A stretch of 64,000 nucleotides of DNA, taken from NCBI GenBank assembly GCA_016708905.1, contig JADJEV010000002.1, forward strand, positions 124,001-188,000, read 5' to 3'. Numbering within the stretch: the first letter of the stretch is position 1; every line of letters begins with the position of its first letter. Positions 1-8,611 of the stretch are shown one piece after another. Below the pieces are notes generated by a model that was not told where the DNA came from, made no database searches, and saw only the letters and a list, made by a program, of their open reading frames with translations. This DNA is from Candidatus Methylophosphatis roskildensis. GTDB lineage: Bacteria; Pseudomonadota; Gammaproteobacteria; Burkholderiales; Rhodocyclaceae. A program made the translations under genes and the position numbers.

Positions 1-1130
1 GTCGCACGATCTGGATTCACGCCGTCTCGGTCGGCGAAACCCGCGCCGCGCAGCCACTGGTGGCACGCCTTCTGGCAGCCTATCCGATGCACCGGATCGT
101 CCTCACCCACATGACGCCGACCGGCCGCGCGACTGCCCGCGAACTCTTCGGCGGCCATGCCGATCGGGTTGCAAGCGTCTACCTTCCCTACGATTTTCTG
201 TTCGCGGTGCGCCGCTTTGCCGACCATTTCGCACCCGATCTCGGCCTGATCATGGAAACCGAACTTTGGCCGAACCTGATTGCCGAATACGCGTCTCGCA
301 AAGTGCCGCTGCTGCTGGTCAATGCTCGGCTGTCGGAGCGTTCCGCGCGCGGCTATCGTCGTCTGGGCGCACTCACGCGAGAAGCGTTCGGCAGGCTCAC
401 AGCCGTCGGCGCGCAAACTCAGGCCGATGGGCAAAGGCTGCGAGCACTCGGCGCGACCGGCGTCGAAGTCACCGGCAATCTCAAGTTCGATATCGCGCCG
501 GGCAGCGAGCAGCTTGCGCTGGGTGAAGCCTTGCGCGAGCACTGGGGCGCGCGCCCGGTGCTGCTGTGCGCGAGCACGCGCGAAGGCGAAGAAGCCCTAA
601 TACTCGCTACGCTCGAGCGAGCCGGTGGCGACTTCCTCACCGTGATCGTGCCGCGCCACCCGCAACGCTTCGACGAAGTGGCGCGGTTGATCGTCGCCCG
701 CGGTATCGCGATGCAGCGGCGCAGCGAAGATGCGGTGGTTCGTCCCGGGACGCGCGTCGTGCTCGGCGACAGCATGGGCGAACTGTTCGCCTACTACGCA
801 GCCTCCGACGTCGCCTTCGTCGGTGGCAGCCTGCTGCCGCTCGGCGGGCAGAACCTTATCGAGCCCTGTGCCGTCGGCACGCCGGTGCTGATCGGCCCGC
901 ACACGCACAACTTTCTCGAAGCCGCCGAGCAGGCCATTGCCGCCGGCGCGGCACGACGGGTGGCCGACGCCGACGCTTTGATCGCCGAAGCGCGCGCCCT
1001 GTTCGCCGACCCGGCCGCCCGCCGTGCCATGGGCGAGGCGGGCAGGCACTTCGCCACCACCCATTCGGGCGCGACCGAACGGACACTCGAGCTGATCGCG
1101 CGCAGCCTGCCCGGCCCGGACAAGAGTTAG
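1..1130 (+). CDS. waaA: 3-deoxy-D-manno-octulosonic acid (Kdo) transferase, 5'-truncated by window edge
   Basis: Transfers Kdo from CMP-Kdo to lipid IVA at the inner membrane, the first step of LPS core assembly. The frame is open from base 3, and the peptide IWIHAVSVGE, a hallmark of the N-terminal domain, is read before the first internal GTG at 60, so the real start lies outside the window. The C-terminal half has the typical GGSLLPLGGQN nucleotide-sugar-binding region and an ETELWPN motif near the start. It is the GT-B fold GT30 type. The N-terminal membrane anchor is missing. It ends in TAG at 1128-1130, followed by a 110-base spacer before the pseudouridine synthase. Function confident; whether it is mono- or bifunctional cannot be read. 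Confidence 0.95.
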   Translation, partial: RTIWIHAVSVGETRAAQPLVARLLAAYPMHRIVLTHMTPTGRATARELFGGHADRVASVYLPYDFLFAVRRFADHFAPDLGLIMETELWPNLIAEYASRKVPLLLVNARLSERSARGYRRLGALTREAFGRLTAVGAQTQADGQRLRALGATGVEVTGNLKFDIAPGSEQLALGEALREHWGARPVLLCASTREGEEALILATLERAGGDFLTVIVPRHPQRFDEVARLIVARGIAMQRRSEDAVVRPGTRVVLGDSMGELFAYYAASDVAFVGGSLLPLGGQNLIEPCAVGTPVLIGPHTHNFLEAAEQAIAAGAARRVADADALIAEARALFADPAARRAMGEAGRHFATTHSGATERTLELIARSLPGPDKS

Positions 1131-1240
1131 TCTTGCGCCGAAGTCAATCTACCCCTTGACGCCACCCTCACCTGGGGCACACAGCGAAGCAGGCTGCCTG
1201 CTAGACTGCGCGGCCGGTCACCTGATGAACGCACAGCACG

Positions 1241-2629
1241 ATGTCACGCCGCCCCACCCTGAAACTCCCCGCCAAGCCACGCGCCGAAAAGACCCGCAGC
1301 GGTACCGTGCGGCCGAACGCACCGAGACCCAAGCGCACCGGCGGCGCACCGCAGCGCGTCGCCCGGCAACAGCCGAGCGCACAACCGGCAGCGCCCGAAG
1401 ACGATCGCCCGCCGCGTTCTGTGCGTCCTAGCGAGCCGGCGCGTGCACCGCGCACAAGCGAGTCGAAGCGCACCGCCGACCGGCCGCGCCGTCCATGGCC
1501 CGACCAGGCGCCGCGCAAGTCGCGGGATGATGCATGGCCGGACAAGCGCGCCCCGCGGACCTCGCAGCCTGCCCGTGCCCAGGATGACGGCCCGCCGCGG
1601 CCCGCAAGGCAGCCCCGCCCGAAAGCGCCATCCGGTGCGGCTTCCGGAGGTGGGCGCAGCGAAGCGCGCAGGTACACGGATCGTGCTGCGGACGAAACCC
1701 GCGGTTCGCGCACCGCGCCGCGAGCGGAGCGGAGCAGCGCCACGCGGACAAGCATCCCGAAGCGAACTGACACTCGGGGATACGACGGGAAAGCAGGCGA
1801 CAAGCCGCGCCACCCTCGACCACCCGAGACACGCAAGGATGCACGCGGACGGCCCGCCGCAGCGCGCGAGACGCTTCCCCCACGCAAGCCCTCGTCACCC
1901 GAGCTGCCGCGCCTATCCAAGCGCATGAGCGAACTCGGCTTGTGTTCGCGCCGCGAGGCCGACGAGTGGATCGAGAACGGCTGGGTCCGCGTCGACGGCA
2001 AAGTAGTGGAAACACTCGGCACCCGCGTGCATCCGAACGCGAAGATCACCGTCGAAGAGGCGGCACGACAACACCAGAGCGAAACCGTGACCATCCTGCT
2101 GCACAAGCCGGTCGGTTACGTCTCGGGCCAGGCCGAGGACGGCCATGAACCGGCCGCCGTACTGATCCGCCCGGAAACCCGCTGGGACGAAGACAGACTG
2201 CCGTTGCGATTCAAGCGCGGCCACCTGCGCGGCCTGGCACCGGCCGGACGGCTCGACATCGACTCGGCCGGGCTGCTGGTGTTCACCCAGGACGGGCGCA
2301 TCGCCCGGCGGCTGGTCGGCGAAGACAGCAAGGTCGAGAAGGAATACCTGGTGCGCGTCGAAGGCACGCTGGACGAAAGGGGACTCGCCCTGCTCAACCA
2401 CGGCCTCGCGCTGGACGAGCGCAAACTCAAACCGGCGCACGTCAGTTGGCAGAACGAACACCAGTTGCGCTTCGTGCTGCGTGAAGGCCGCAAGCGCCAG
2501 ATCCGCCGCATGTGCGAACTGGTCGGCCTGACCGTCACCGGGCTCAAGCGCATCCGCATCGGCAGCGTCACCCTGTCCAAACTGCCGCTCGGCACCTGGC
2601 GCTATTTGCGGCCGGATGAAACGTTCTGA
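1241..2629 (+). CDS. RsuA/RluB/RluF-family rRNA pseudouridine synthase with long basic N-terminal extension
   Basis: Isomerises a specific uridine in ribosomal RNA to pseudouridine. Residues about 222-270 form an S4 RNA-binding domain (RLSKRMSELGLCSRREADEW). The catalytic domain follows, with the GRLD motif whose Asp339 should be the nucleophile, and the RKRQIRRM segment near the C terminus. Residues 1-221 are an Arg/Pro/Lys-rich low-complexity extension, probably disordered; the related E. coli enzymes are about 230-290 aa, so this 462-aa protein is nearly double. The start at 1241 is the first ATG of the frame but has no strong ribosome-binding site, so the length of the extension is less certain than the catalytic part. 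RluB versus RluF specificity is not decidable here. Confidence 0.88.
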   Translation: MSRRPTLKLPAKPRAEKTRSGTVRPNAPRPKRTGGAPQRVARQQPSAQPAAPEDDRPPRSVRPSEPARAPRTSESKRTADRPRRPWPDQAPRKSRDDAWPDKRAPRTSQPARAQDDGPPRPARQPRPKAPSGAASGGGRSEARRYTDRAADETRGSRTAPRAERSSATRTSIPKRTDTRGYDGKAGDKPRHPRPPETRKDARGRPAAARETLPPRKPSSPELPRLSKRMSELGLCSRREADEWIENGWVRVDGKVVETLGTRVHPNAKITVEEAARQHQSETVTILLHKPVGYVSGQAEDGHEPAAVLIRPETRWDEDRLPLRFKRGHLRGLAPAGRLDIDSAGLLVFTQDGRIARRLVGEDSKVEKEYLVRVEGTLDERGLALLNHGLALDERKLKPAHVSWQNEHQLRFVLREGRKRQIRRMCELVGLTVTGLKRIRIGSVTLSKLPLGTWRYLRPDETF

Positions 2630-2805
2630 CTGACAAGGCCCGAACGAGAACGGCTTCGCGCCGGATTGATCGGGCTCAACGCAATCGTTACCATTATCGG
2701 CCCCTCGCGCTGCATGTGTGACCACAGTCGATCGGTCTCCATCGCCGAAACCTGTTCCAACGGACGTCGTCGAAGCCTCGCAGCGTACAAAGCGCACACG
2801 CCACC

Positions 2806-3513
2806 GTGACAGAACACAAAGACTCTGGAATCGCAATCATCGACCGACCAGCCTACTCGGCCAGCGAAGCCGCACGCATCCTTCGCTTGCCGACAGCGAC
2901 GGTGAACGCTTGGTGCTTCGGTCAGCGCTACCGTGACGCCCGCAAACGCGACAAACGATTCAAGCCGGTGATCAGCCCGGCAGACTCGCGCAATCGCCTT
3001 CTCTCGTTCGCAAACCTGTGTGAGTTGCATATTTTGTCGGCCATTCGCCGTAAACATGGCGTCACGCTGCAGAAAGTGCGCGACAGCATCGACTACGTCG
3101 GCAAGCGGCTCGGGCTGACGCGACCGCTGCTGGATGTCCAGTTCCAGACGAATGGCATTCGTTTGTTCGTCGAACATGCTTCACGCCTGCTCAGCGTCTC
3201 CCAACAAGGTCAAGAGGCCATGCGCGGCGACTTCGAACGCGTGCTTCAGCGCATCGAACGCGACCCTGCCGACACGCCAGTGCGGCTCTATCCCTTCACC
3301 CGCCCCAATTCGACAGATGGTGATCGCGTAGTCGTGCTAGATCCACGCCTTGCGTTCGGCCGGCCTATCGTGGTGCCCGCCAGCATCAAGACGGATGTGA
3401 TTCGCGACCGTTTCAACGCTGGCGATTCGCTGGCAGAAATGGCGCAGGATTACCGTGTCGAGCAGTCGGTCATCGAAGAAGCGCTGCGCTTTGAGCAACG
3501 CCTCGCCGCCTGA
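2806..3513 (+). CDS. DUF433-domain antitoxin-like DNA-binding protein
   Basis: 235-aa protein with an N-terminal helix-turn-helix-like region (SASEAARILRLPTATVNAW, residues about 18-36) and a C-terminal DUF433 segment (VVLDPRLAFGRPIVV through the SLAEMAQDYRVEQSVIEEAL helices). DUF433 proteins are commonly paired with PIN-like (Mut7-C/DUF5615-type) toxins and act as antitoxin and autorepressor. That partner follows immediately and overlaps the end of this gene, but it carries a stop codon. The GTG start at 2806 gives a compact N terminus; an alternative start cannot be excluded. DUF433 is recognised confidently, the antitoxin role is inferred from family and context. Confidence 0.75.
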   Translation: MTEHKDSGIAIIDRPAYSASEAARILRLPTATVNAWCFGQRYRDARKRDKRFKPVISPADSRNRLLSFANLCELHILSAIRRKHGVTLQKVRDSIDYVGKRLGLTRPLLDVQFQTNGIRLFVEHASRLLSVSQQGQEAMRGDFERVLQRIERDPADTPVRLYPFTRPNSTDGDRVVVLDPRLAFGRPIVVPASIKTDVIRDRFNAGDSLAEMAQDYRVEQSVIEEALRFEQRLAA

Positions 3514-3898
3514 GCCGTTCGTCCTCTTCATCGATCGTGACGCCTGGAGCGGCAAGCTGGACGCCGCGTTGCGTAACGCCGGCATCCCGTTCGAAGCGCA
3601 TCGCGATCATTTCGCCCACGACACGCCCGACCCCGCTTAGCTGCGCGAAGTCGGCCGGCGCGGCTGGCTCGTACTGACGCGTGATCAGAACATCCGCCGC
3701 AAGCCGGACGAACTTGCGGCCTTGCGCGAAGCCGGCGTCATCCTGTTCGCGCTGACATCCGGCAACCTGTCGGCGCAGGAAACGGCGGAGATCGTCATCG
3801 GCGCCTGGCCGAAGATGAAACGACTGGCCGCACAAATCACGCCGCCCGCGATCTTCTCGGCGACACGCGGCGGCGAGGTGCGGCGGATCATGCGTTAG
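3491..3898 (+). pseudogene. PIN-like toxin gene broken by an in-frame TAG
   Basis: Partner of the DUF433 gene, overlapping its 3' end. From a possible TTG start at 3491 the frame reads FVLFIDRDAWSGKLDAAL, then a TAG at 3638-3640, then continues in the same frame with VGRRGWLVLTRDQNIRRKP and a normal-looking tail to TAG at 3896-3898. The PIN-like family normally has Trp at about this position (an acidic pair then WL), so a TGG-to-TAG change is the simplest explanation. Residues on both sides match the family pattern, including the acidic catalytic positions, so this looks like one gene with one nonsense mutation. It is probably inactive unless TAG is suppressed; a sequencing error is the alternative. 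Confidence 0.7.
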
Positions 3899-4174
3899 AA
3901 CCCGATCCAGCAAGACTCCGCGCGTTGCGCGGCCGAGACTCGATCCGGGCAGGCCGTGCTGGAAGCCGCAATCAGCTGTCTTTTCACGGCATGCCACCGT
4001 GGAGGCCCAGTCGATCGGGCGTTCCGGAGATTGCCTTCCGGAAACCCAATAGCCACGGGTCTCTCAGTGCGGCGCCACTTTCAGCGCCTCGACAATCCGC
4101 ATGGTCTCGACGCTCACCGTGGTCACTTGCGCCAGCAGGTCGATGACCTTTTCCTTGAAGTCGGCGAACCTGGC

Positions 4175-4648
4175 TCATGACACTTCCGGCGCGATGACAT
4201 CAAGCCGGGGGAAATATTCGCGATAACGCAGCGGATCGCGTGTGAGCAGTGCATGGCCCGCGAGCGAAGCGTGAGCACCGATGTAGAAATCGGGCATCGG
4301 CGAGCGGCGCGAACCGCCGCGCCGGCGAAATTGCTGAAAGGCCTGGCTGGTCAGGAAGGCGGCTTCCCACGGCAGAGGCTGGCGAAACAGACGCAGCGGC
4401 GCGATTGCGGCATCAAGCGACTCGATGCTGTCGAAGCCGGCGGCGATCTCGGCATAGATGATCGGGTTGATGACCAGACCGCCGGCAAGCATCGCGGCTT
4501 CGATCTGCGACACCGACCATTCGGCCCAGCGCGCGTCGTTCCCGATCACGTCGATCAGCACGTTGCTATCGACCATCACCATGCGCGGCGCGAGGTAGCG
4601 CGCGACCGGTTCGCGCAGTGGTGGCGCGCGGCGGGTCCGCGCCGGCAT
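4175..4648 (-). CDS. PIN-domain ribonuclease toxin, VapC type
   Basis: Predicted RNA-cleaving toxin of a type II TA pair. It has the PIN acidic residues in order: Asp in MVDSNVLID, Glu in IIYAEIAAG, Asp in MPDFYIGAHA and Asp in LLTRDPLRY. The ATG at 4648 overlaps the antitoxin stop as ATGA, which supports the longer start (157 aa) over the internal Met at residue 23 or 25. The 22-residue basic leader before the PIN fold is unusual. It is translated with the upstream AbrB-like gene. The 276 bases between this gene and the PIN-like pseudogene hold no recognised gene; a 35-codon open stretch in frame after the stop has no start codon. Confidence 0.85.
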   Translation of the reverse strand: MPARTRRAPPLREPVARYLAPRMVMVDSNVLIDVIGNDARWAEWSVSQIEAAMLAGGLVINPIIYAEIAAGFDSIESLDAAIAPLRLFRQPLPWEAAFLTSQAFQQFRRRGGSRRSPMPDFYIGAHASLAGHALLTRDPLRYREYFPRLDVIAPEVS

Positions 4649-4893
4649 CAGTCGTCGCCGCGCAGGAATTGCATGATCCGCTCGGTGGTCCAGCCTTTGA
4701 ACACGGGGTTGTTGCCGCTGCCGCGCGTGCGCTCGATCGCCTCGCGCGCCCAGGTGCGTCCGCTCGCGACCGCTGGCCTGATGAAGACCTTGCCATTCTC
4801 GACGACGAATTCGACCTCGCTGCCCGGATGCAGCCCAGCCTGTTCGCGCACGACCTGCGGTATGGTGACCTGACCCTTGCTGGTGATCCGCAT
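4648..4893 (-). CDS. AbrB/MazE-family antitoxin
   Basis: 81-aa protein beginning MRITSKGQVTIPQVVREQAG, the standard AbrB/SpoVT swapped-hairpin DNA-binding motif, followed by a C-terminal toxin-binding tail. It should neutralise the VapC encoded immediately downstream and repress its own promoter. The ATG at 4893 has a GGAG about 8 bases upstream. Its stop overlaps the toxin start by 4 bases (ATGA). A perfect 6+1+6 palindrome lies about 30 bases upstream of the start and is a candidate operator. Confidence 0.88.
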   Translation of the reverse strand: MRITSKGQVTIPQVVREQAGLHPGSEVEFVVENGKVFIRPAVASGRTWAREAIERTRGSGNNPVFKGWTTERIMQFLRGDD

Positions 4894-4908
4894 CTATGGC
4901 TCCGTGGT

Positions 4909-4935
4909 ATTACATCGACCGAGTAAGAATCTTAC
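4909..4935 (-). promoter_or_regulatory. Putative promoter and operator of the AbrB/VapC pair
   Basis: On the minus strand TGTAAT (4914-4909) is a plausible -10 box ahead of the antitoxin start at 4893. A palindrome with arms GTAAGA/TCTTAC around one centre base (4923-4935) lies just upstream, over the spacer/-35 region, where an autorepressing AbrB-type antitoxin would bind. Inferred from position and symmetry only. Confidence 0.4.
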
Positions 4936-5008
4936 CCGGGAATAGGCCGTGACTCAATCGCACTTGCGGCTAGAATCGGCCATCGACGAACCTTCCCCTC
5001 GAATGCTC

Positions 5009-5692
5009 ATGAACGAAACCACCACCGGCATTCCGCTCACGCTCTCGCCTCTCGAAGCACGCGTTCTCGGCGTATTGGTGGAAAAGCAGCTCACTGTGCC
5101 CGACACCTATCCGCTGACCCTGAATTCGCTGATCGCCGGCTGCAACCAGAAGACCAGCCGCGAGCCGGTGATGAACGTGACCGAGAGCGAGGCGCAGATG
5201 GTGCTCGACGATCTGCGTTCGCGCACCCTGGTGATCGACAGCTACGGCGCCTCGGGCCGGGTCATGCGCTACGCGCACAACGTCGATCGGGTGCTGAAGA
5301 TCTCGCCGCCGCAGCTTGCCCTGCTCACCGCGCTGATGCTGCGTGGCCCGCAGACGCCGGGCGAGTTGCGCAGCGCTGCCGATCGCTTTTACAAGTTCCC
5401 CGACATCTCGGCGCTCGAAGCCTATCTCGAGGAGATGGCCACGCGTAGCAACGGCGCGCTGGTGCTGAAGCTGCCGCGCCAGCCCGGTTCGCGCGAAGCG
5501 CGCTGGGCGCACCTGCTGTGCGGCGAGGTGGCGTTCGACGCGAGTGCGGCAGTAGCCGGCGACGATGCGGTGACCACTGGCGAACTCGCTGCACTGAAGG
5601 TCAATCTTGCCCAGTTGCGCGGCGAGGTGCATGAACTGCGCGAACTGGTCGATCGCCTGTACGTCGAACTTGGCGTCGGTCGCGAGCACTGA
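5009..5692 (+). CDS. yceH: YceH/UPF0502 (DUF480) family protein
   Basis: Conserved protein of unknown function built from winged-helix domains. The diagnostic segment LSPLEARVLGVLVEKQLTVPDTYPLTLN is followed by NQKTSREPVM, both typical of the YceH family. A second wing-like segment spans residues about 85-160. The C-terminal part (residues about 195-225) is a leucine-rich probable coiled coil. The family is about 215-230 aa, which favours the ATG at 5009 (227 aa) over the GTG at 4949 that would add 20 atypical residues; ATG at 5003 is also possible. No clear ribosome-binding site decides it. Family sure, role unknown. Confidence 0.85.
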   Translation: MNETTTGIPLTLSPLEARVLGVLVEKQLTVPDTYPLTLNSLIAGCNQKTSREPVMNVTESEAQMVLDDLRSRTLVIDSYGASGRVMRYAHNVDRVLKISPPQLALLTALMLRGPQTPGELRSAADRFYKFPDISALEAYLEEMATRSNGALVLKLPRQPGSREARWAHLLCGEVAFDASAAVAGDDAVTTGELAALKVNLAQLRGEVHELRELVDRLYVELGVGREH

Positions 5693-5754
5693 CCGCCAGG
5701 CGAGCGACCGGGCCGCCCCTGCACCGCCCACCAGAAACGCTCGACACGACTCCA

Positions 5755-6015
5755 GTGAAACGACCTTGCCGCGCCGGCTGCGCTGCCTGTTGCATCGCGC
5801 CCTCGATCTCCAGCCCGATACCGGGCATGCCGCACGGGAAGCCGGCCGGCGCCCGGTGCGTGCAGTTGAGCGATGACTTGCGCTGCGCGATCTTCGGGCA
5901 TGCCACCCGCCCTGCATGCTGTGCAGGGCTGCAGGCTTCCGACGAGATGTGCGGCGACAGCCGCGAACACGCAATGCGCTGGATAGCGCTGATGGACGAG
6001 ATGACCCGTCCTTGA
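5755..6015 (+). CDS. YkgJ-type cysteine-cluster (zinc/iron-chelating) protein
   Basis: 86-aa protein with cysteines arranged as CRAGCAACC near the N terminus, a central single Cys in ARCVQL, then CAIF, PACC and a C-terminal MCGDSREHAMRWI. This matches the UPF0153/YkgJ family, whose cysteines are thought to bind zinc or an iron-sulfur centre. The function is unknown. It stands alone between yceH and uppP. The frame overlaps spurious open frames on the other strand, but only this one shows the family cysteine spacing. Confidence 0.75.
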   Translation: MKRPCRAGCAACCIAPSISSPIPGMPHGKPAGARCVQLSDDLRCAIFGHATRPACCAGLQASDEMCGDSREHAMRWIALMDEMTRP

Positions 6016-6077
6016 TATCCGCACGCGGACGCACACCGATCTGCAGGAGCCGCGGAAGGCGGTCATCTGGCGACGGG

Positions 6078-6083
6078 TATAAT
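6078..6083 (+). promoter_or_regulatory. -10 box upstream of uppP
   Basis: A perfect TATAAT preceded by GGG ends 23 bases upstream of the uppP ATG, so a transcript would have a leader of roughly 15 bases. No convincing -35 hexamer is seen at 16-18 bases upstream. Confidence 0.45.
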
Positions 6084-6106
6084 GCGCCCTTTTCTCAGGC
6101 GTCCTC

Positions 6107-6931
6107 ATGGACCTCGAACTTCTGTTCAAGGCGTTGATACTCGGCATCGTCGAAGGGCTGACCGAGTTTCTGCCGATCTCCAGCACCGGCCACCTGATTC
6201 TCGCCGGCGACCTGCTGGGTTTCAACGATGATCGCGGCAAGCTGTTCGAGATCGTCATCCAGTCCGGCGCGATCCTCGCCGTATGCTGGGAGTACCGCGC
6301 CAAGATCGGCCAGGTGCTGGGCGGGATGGGCTCCGATCCCAAGGCGCAGCGCTTTCTGGTCAATCTGTTCATCGCCTTCCTGCCGCTGGCCGTGCTCGGA
6401 CTCGCCTCCGGCAAGGCGATCAAGGCGCACCTGTTCCAGCCGGTGCCGGTGGCACTGGCCTTCATCATTGGCGCCTTCGTCATCATCTGGGCGGAGCGGC
6501 GCAAGCATGTGATCCGCATCGATTCGGTAGACGACATGCAATGGCAGGATGCCTTGAAGCTGGGCCTCGCCCAGGCGTTCGCGCTGATACCCGGCACCTC
6601 GCGCTCCGGCGCCACCATCATCGGCGGCCTGCTGTTCGGCCTGTCGCGCAAGGCGGCGACCGAGTTCTCATTTTTCCTCGCCATCCCGACGCTGGGGGTG
6701 GCGACCGTCTATCAGCTTTACCGCGAAAGGGCGCTGCTCGATGCCAACGACATCGGCATGTGGGTAGTGGGCTTCGTCGCCGCCTTCGTCTCCGCCTTTC
6801 TGTGCGTACGGTGGCTGCTGCGCTACATCAGTTCGCACGACTTCACCGTGTTCGCCTGGTACCGCATCGCCTTCGGCGTCGTCGTACTGTGGACGGCGTG
6901 GACCGGCACGGTCAACTGGACCGCGAACTGA
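6107..6931 (+). CDS. uppP: Undecaprenyl-diphosphatase UppP/BacA
   Basis: Integral inner-membrane phosphatase that recycles undecaprenyl pyrophosphate to the monophosphate lipid carrier used for peptidoglycan and O-antigen. The two family motifs are intact: EGLTEFLPISSTGHL from residue 16 and PGTSRSGATI from about residue 161. The 274-aa length and eight or so hydrophobic segments fit the family. The start ATG follows a TATAAT box by about 23 bases. It converges with the gamma-glutamyltransferase gene, with only 6 bases between the stops. Confidence 0.96.
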   Translation: MDLELLFKALILGIVEGLTEFLPISSTGHLILAGDLLGFNDDRGKLFEIVIQSGAILAVCWEYRAKIGQVLGGMGSDPKAQRFLVNLFIAFLPLAVLGLASGKAIKAHLFQPVPVALAFIIGAFVIIWAERRKHVIRIDSVDDMQWQDALKLGLAQAFALIPGTSRSGATIIGGLLFGLSRKAATEFSFFLAIPTLGVATVYQLYRERALLDANDIGMWVVGFVAAFVSAFLCVRWLLRYISSHDFTVFAWYRIAFGVVVLWTAWTGTVNWTAN

Positions 6932-6937
6932 TCCCGC

Positions 6938-8536
6938 TCAGAACGCGGCCACGCAACCGTTCGATCGAGGATCGGCGCCGCCCTCCAGGGTGCCGTTGGC
7001 ATGGCGCACCACCATACCGGCATGGCCCATGGATTCGTCATAATCGCCGAGCAGTTCGACCTGATGGCCGAGATCGTGCAGCCTGCCGACGGTTGCAGCG
7101 GAAAAGCGGGATTCGAGCTTCAGGGTGTCCGTATCCTGTCCCCAGGCGCGCCCGAGCCGCCAGCGCGGCGCATCGATCGCCGCCTGTGGATCGAGTCCGA
7201 AATTGACGTAGCGCGAGAAAATCGCCGCCTGAGTCTGCGGCTGGCCGTCGCCGCCCATGGTGCCGTAGATCACCGTGCGTCCATCGTGCAGTTGCGCCAG
7301 CGCCGGGTTGAGGGTGTGGAACGGCTTGCGCCCGGGCATCAGGCGGTTGAGGGCATTCGGCTCGAGCGAGAAGCTCACGCCGCGGTTCTGCCAGTTGATA
7401 CCCGAATCACCGAGCACGATGCCACTGCCGAACTCGTGATAGACGCTCTGTATGCAACTGACCGCGCGGCCGGCGGCGTCGATCACGCCCATCCACACCG
7501 TATCGCCCGAGCCCGGCAACGGCGGCCAGGGCGCCGCCTGGTCCGGGGAAATCCGCTCCACCATGGCGCTTATCGCCGCACGATCGAGAAACCCCTGCGC
7601 TTCGACCGCCATGTAGACCGGGTCCGTGAGGTAGCGGTCCTTGATCGCGAACGCCTGCTTGGTCGCCTCCACCGCCAGATGAACGAACCGGGCATCGTCG
7701 TGCGCCAGCCCGTCGATGCCGAGCGCATCGAGCTGGCCGAGGATCAGCAGCGAGACGAGTCCCTGCGTCGGCGGCGGCAGGTTGTAGACCGTGCCGCGCC
7801 GATGGGCGAGCATCAACGGCGCTCGCCAGCGGGCGCGGTGAACGATCAGATCGTTGAGCGCAAGTGGACTGCCCAGGCGTTCGAGGTCCGCTGCGATGCT
7901 GTGCGCGAGGTCGCCACGATAGAAAGCATCGAGCCCCACGTCGCTCAGATGATGCAACGCTGCCGCCAGCCGCGGCTGAATCAGTCGATCGCCGACCGTC
8001 GGCGCACGGCCGCCGGGCAGGAAGACTTCGGCAAAGCCGGGCTGGTGCGCCAATTCATCATGCTTGGCAGTGATCGCACGATGGAGGCTCGCGGAAACCG
8101 GCACACCGCGTATCGCATAGTCGATCGCGTCGGCGAGCAGGCGTGAGAGCGGCAACTTGCCACCCAGTTCTCGTGCATGGGCCAACGCGAGATCCCAGCC
8201 GGAAATCGTTCCCGCAACCGTCAGTGCAGCGAGCGGACCGCGTGCCGGCAGTTCTGTCTTTACCTCGCGTTCGGCGTACCACTCTGGTGATGCCGCTGCT
8301 GCGGCTGCGCCGCATGCATCGATCGCACGCGGTGCCTGGCCGGGAACCGAAACCAGCCAGAACGAGTCACCGCCGATCGAGTTCATATGCGGATAGGCGA
8401 CAGCTATCGTCGCCGCGCAGGCGATCATCGCCTCGAGCGCATTGCCGCCTTCGCGCAGCACGGCGAGTGCCGACTGTGCCGCAAGTGAATGGGGCGCAAC
8501 CGCCATTCCGCGAATACCGCGAGTAGATTGGATCAT
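6938..8536 (-). CDS. Gamma-glutamyltransferase family protein
   Basis: Member of the Ntn-hydrolase GGT/acylase family that cleaves gamma-glutamyl bonds after autocatalytic processing. The N-terminal part reads GMAVAPHSLAAQSALAVLREGGNALEA, then GGDSFWLV, both typical. The processing threonine is predicted in GDTVWMGVID, the new N terminus of the small subunit, and the following GRAVSCIQSVYHEFGSG matches the region after it. The GTMGGDGQPQTQ motif near the C terminus is conserved. No signal peptide is visible, so it is probably cytoplasmic (YwrD-like) rather than periplasmic. Start placed at the internal Met (8536), because the upstream 18 residues do not look like the family. Substrate unknown. 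Confidence 0.85.
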   Translation of the reverse strand: MIQSTRGIRGMAVAPHSLAAQSALAVLREGGNALEAMIACAATIAVAYPHMNSIGGDSFWLVSVPGQAPRAIDACGAAAAAASPEWYAEREVKTELPARGPLAALTVAGTISGWDLALAHARELGGKLPLSRLLADAIDYAIRGVPVSASLHRAITAKHDELAHQPGFAEVFLPGGRAPTVGDRLIQPRLAAALHHLSDVGLDAFYRGDLAHSIAADLERLGSPLALNDLIVHRARWRAPLMLAHRRGTVYNLPPPTQGLVSLLILGQLDALGIDGLAHDDARFVHLAVEATKQAFAIKDRYLTDPVYMAVEAQGFLDRAAISAMVERISPDQAAPWPPLPGSGDTVWMGVIDAAGRAVSCIQSVYHEFGSGIVLGDSGINWQNRGVSFSLEPNALNRLMPGRKPFHTLNPALAQLHDGRTVIYGTMGGDGQPQTQAAIFSRYVNFGLDPQAAIDAPRWRLGRAWGQDTDTLKLESRFSAATVGRLHDLGHQVELLGDYDESMGHAGMVVRHANGTLEGGADPRSNGCVAAF

Positions 8537-8611
8537 CAGCTTCGATTGCGAACAGTCAGCATGAATAGTCAGCCGATACTCTAACGCCAAACTGGCTATC
8601 CAGCGCTGCGC

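Noticed and set aside
1244..1928. Several long open frames on both strands inside the pseudouridine synthase extension
   Set aside because: They are Arg/Ala/Pro-rich shadows of a GC-rich low-complexity segment, with no recognisable domain and no ribosome-binding site.
3984..4179. Short open frames after the AbrB/VapC pair, including a 35-codon stretch in frame with vapC
   Set aside because: The stretch follows the vapC stop directly and has no start codon of its own; no family recognised.
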